DNA of 64,000 nucleotides, from NCBI RefSeq assembly GCF_000184945.1, contig NZ_GL586311.1:3124525-3188524 (forward strand), given 5' to 3'. Each line of letters opens with the position of its first letter. Position 1 is the stretch's first letter. Source of the stretch: Segatella buccae ATCC 33574 (lineage in GTDB: Bacteria; Bacteroidota; Bacteroidia; Bacteroidales; Bacteroidaceae). Below are positions 62,443 through 64,000 of this stretch, one piece after another. The notes under the pieces were generated by a model. That model worked only from the letters and a program-made list of their open reading frames with translations. It did not search any database and was not told the DNA's origin. A program made the translations under genes and the position numbers.

Positions 62443-62470
62443 GGCAGCGTTTTTGAAGCTGCCTTTTTTG
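62441..62470 (+). terminator. Terminator of the two-gene cassette
   Basis: The stem aaggcagc (62441-62448) / gctgcctt (62458-62465) is followed by a T run to 62469. It overlaps the stop codon TAA at 62440-62442. Confidence 0.85.
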
Positions 62471-62544
62471 TTTTCATTCCTTTTATTTTTGCAACAGCCA
62501 CGGCTCTTTGTCGATATTTATGGGGAAATGTTTGGGCCATTTAT

Positions 62545-62880
62545 CCATAATGTTGGTGAAAGGCATTTCCACAAAATGCCGGATAACGATGAATAACCTT
62601 AACAAAAACACATTCACGGAAAATCTCCAACCAGATAGGGAAACCTGTCTTGAAAAGCCGAAAAAGTCCACCGATTTTCCTATTATGGCCCTTCGAGTTT
62701 GTGAAAGAGCCACACTTGAAAGCTGAAAGAGGCATAGTTATCGTGTTATTGTGTCCCTTTTAGTCTGCCGGTTGGGCCCTTCCCGACTCGTTTTCGGGCT
62801 CATAAGCGTGTCAACAATATTCAAACGGCTGATTGCCAGCTGTTTGGAAGTGTCGCCAAAACGCTCGTATTTTCGTCCAA
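62545..62880 (+). repeat. Dispersed repeat family B, copy 3
   Basis: Aligns in reverse complement with 51500-51830 over most of its length and in direct orientation, more weakly, with 11340-11600. Shared blocks include ggtgaaaggcatttccacaa, aaaagtccaccgattttcct, tgaaagctgaaag and attcaaacggctgattgcca. It fills much of the 62471-63460 gap, which holds no credible gene; the sequence at 62881-63110 is also non-coding. Confidence 0.7.
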
Positions 62881-63114
62881 CCGCCCGCTTGCCGCGAATA
62901 TCACAAAACGAAGGCCCGAAAACGGATAAATACTTTGACCATCAGCCTGTCCGAGACACGGCTTTTCCTAACACATTCGCCATCTCCCTGTCCGCTGCAT
63001 ACGCCCCCAAAGAAGTCTCTCCCATTAAATGTCGGCTGCCCCCCGATTGTGCCTTTTGTCACCCACTAAATTTTTTCACCCTTTTCCTTTTAACTGCCGC
63101 CCAAATCCTGTTCT

Positions 63115-63147
63115 AAAGAAAAAAGGGGGCCAAAACGGTCCCCCTCT
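63115..63147 (-). terminator. Minus-strand terminator-like hairpin
   Basis: On the minus strand a GC-rich stem (agggggacc / ggccccct, about 63124-63146) is followed by a run of T (A run at 63116-63123). It would stop leftward transcription from the acyl-CoA synthetase gene. Confidence 0.65.
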
Positions 63148-63365
63148 CTGATGGATGAGAATTGCTATTAGTGGTCTTGAGTTAATAATTAGGCTTCTTG
63201 TTGAATTTCGTAGATGCAAAGCTACAAATATTTTTGCATTCTGCCAATACTTACTTATAGGTATTCGGTGAGGCTGGAGAATGGTCGGTATCTCACAAAG
63301 TGTAGGTCGGCCACCGGTCACACGCTCACCCTTGTCCCGATAAAAGTCTGTGGCAGACAAGCAGA

Positions 63366-63398
63366 AGGCCCGGTTGCACGGTTTGAGCGACCGGGCCT
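63366..63398 (-). terminator. Hairpin downstream of the acyl-CoA synthetase gene
   Basis: A 9-bp perfect stem aggcccggt (63366-63374) / accgggcct (63390-63398), 62 bp beyond the stop codon at 63461, with a T-rich tract after it on the minus strand. Possible first terminator. Confidence 0.5.
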
Positions 63399-63460
63399 GT
63401 CTTCTTCCTGTAACTCTCTCATGATGTCTGGGGGACTTTCGCCTCACCCGTCGCGAACTG

Positions 63461-64000
63461 CTACTTCTGGTAGAGGTAGCGCTTGATGCTCTTCTTGGGT
63501 GTCTTTTCAAACTCCTCCTCGTGTATGCGGATGTCCGTGAGCTTGCTGTAACCGGGCAGCATGGAGTTGAGCTCTTCGCGGTTTTGCTCCATGATGTTGG
63601 TCATATCCTCCTCCGAGAAGCCCATCGAGCGGGCCTCGTCGTAGTCGGGATGCACAAGCCCCACGAGCTTCTCACCCTCCTGTATCACCACACTCTCGTT
63701 GACCAGCGCGAGCGAGTTGAGCTTGTCCTCAATCTCTTCGGGGTAGATGTTCTGCCCGCTGGCTCCGAGGAGCATGTTCTTCGAACGGCCTTTGATGTAG
63801 ACATTGCCGTCACCGTCCATCGTGCCGAGGTCGCCCGTATGATACCAGCCGTCCTTGTCGATGGTGGCCGCCGTGGCTTCGGGGTTTTTGTAGTAGCCCA
63901 GCATCACGTTGATGCCCTTGGCCAATATCTCGCCCGGCACGTTCTCGGGGTCGTGAGAGTCTATGCGCACCTGCATGTGGAGGGCGGCCCGGCCGCACGA
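63461..64000 (-). CDS. AMP-forming acyl-CoA synthetase, C-terminal part
   Basis: The gene runs off the right edge of the window; its last 179 codons are present. It activates a fatty acid or other carboxylate with ATP and CoA. Visible motifs of the adenylate-forming family are KGINVMLGYYKNPEAT, GWYHTGDLG (ATP ribose Asp), GRSKNMLLGASGQNIYPEEI and the late catalytic Lys in KTPKKSIKR near the end. The SGQNIYPEEIE variant is typical of the long-chain fatty acid branch in Bacteroidota. Confidence 0.88.
   Translation of the reverse strand, partial: SCGRAALHMQVRIDSHDPENVPGEILAKGINVMLGYYKNPEATAATIDKDGWYHTGDLGTMDGDGNVYIKGRSKNMLLGASGQNIYPEEIEDKLNSLALVNESVVIQEGEKLVGLVHPDYDEARSMGFSEEDMTNIMEQNREELNSMLPGYSKLTDIRIHEEEFEKTPKKSIKRYLYQK

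Noticed and set aside
62751..63116. Plus-strand frame of 121 codons in the repeat-rich gap
   Set aside because: It starts inside dispersed repeat family B, and the other copies do not keep the frame. The translation shows no domain.
1..64000. CRISPR array, rRNA operon, prophage or complete insertion sequence
   Set aside because: No regularly spaced identical repeats with unique spacers, no rRNA-like stretch, and no transposase, integrase or phage structural gene were recognised.

Overview
The window looks like chromosomal DNA of a Bacteroidota bacterium, most likely Prevotellaceae. Several Bacteroidota-type promoters (-33 TTG, then TAnnTTTG at -7) can be read. The genes include a TonB-dependent receptor, a DUF5686 outer-membrane protein, a Bacteroidota-type RNA polymerase omega subunit, DUF4293, DUF5020 and DUF4494 proteins, an EF-G2-like factor and secreted enzymes ending in a type IX-like C-terminal tail. 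Ribosome binding sites are weak, as is usual in this phylum. I see no rRNA, CRISPR array, complete insertion sequence or prophage.

Layout. 0-2.3 kb: an inverted-repeat element, a MarR-type regulator, a winged-helix protein with a histone-H1-like tail, a small conserved protein, and a promoter with no evident gene. 2.3-10.8 kb (minus): DUF5686 protein, AddA-like helicase-nuclease, AddB-like nuclease. 11.1 kb: tRNA-Pro(UGG). 12-13.7 kb: bamD, rpoZ, DUF4293. 13.8-20.6 kb: prolyl oligopeptidase, a nuclease-domain remnant, a histidine kinase/response regulator pair and a divergent TonB-dependent receptor. 20.8-25.5 kb: DUF4143 ATPase behind a tandem-repeat promoter, hemW, and an EF-G paralogue lacking the catalytic His. 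25.9-28.4 kb: secreted GH5 enzyme.

28.9-38.5 kb (all minus): a visibly AT-rich exopolysaccharide operon with flippase, acyltransferase, GT32, EpsG-type polymerase, GT2, pyruvyltransferase, GT4, GH16 glycanase and two WecG/TagA/CpsF transferases. It has its own promoter about 510 nt upstream, no initiating phosphoglycosyltransferase and no Wza/Wzc export genes. It looks horizontally acquired or recombinationally exchanged.

39.2-44.3 kb: a nucleobase uptake block with a uracil-type permease, a xanthine-type permease, a DUF5020 outer-membrane protein and a guanine/hypoxanthine-type permease. Long inverted repeats separate the last three. 44.5-49.7 kb: a 14-repeat MORN protein, a YhcH-family protein overlapping a eukaryote-like glycogen branching enzyme, and a DUF6057-like membrane protein. 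49.8-60.7 kb (mostly minus): DnaQ-like exonuclease, DMT transporter, rhodanese lipoprotein (plus strand), mltG, YggS, DUF4494, M6 protease, EFR1 ferredoxin, LolE-like permease and an aminotransferase. 61-64 kb: phosphoglycolate-phosphatase-like HAD protein, an overlapping two-gene cassette of unknown function, a repeat-rich gap and the 3' part of an acyl-CoA synthetase gene.

The intergenic DNA is notable. At least four unrelated dispersed repeat families occur between genes. One copy appears to have replaced the native start of the LolE-like permease. I did not find a clearly undescribed multi-gene defence or mobile system. The strongest leads are the repeat families, the repeat-built N-terminus, the GTPase-motif-degenerate EF-G, the nucleobase transport block and the 44-codon/DUF6169-like cassette.
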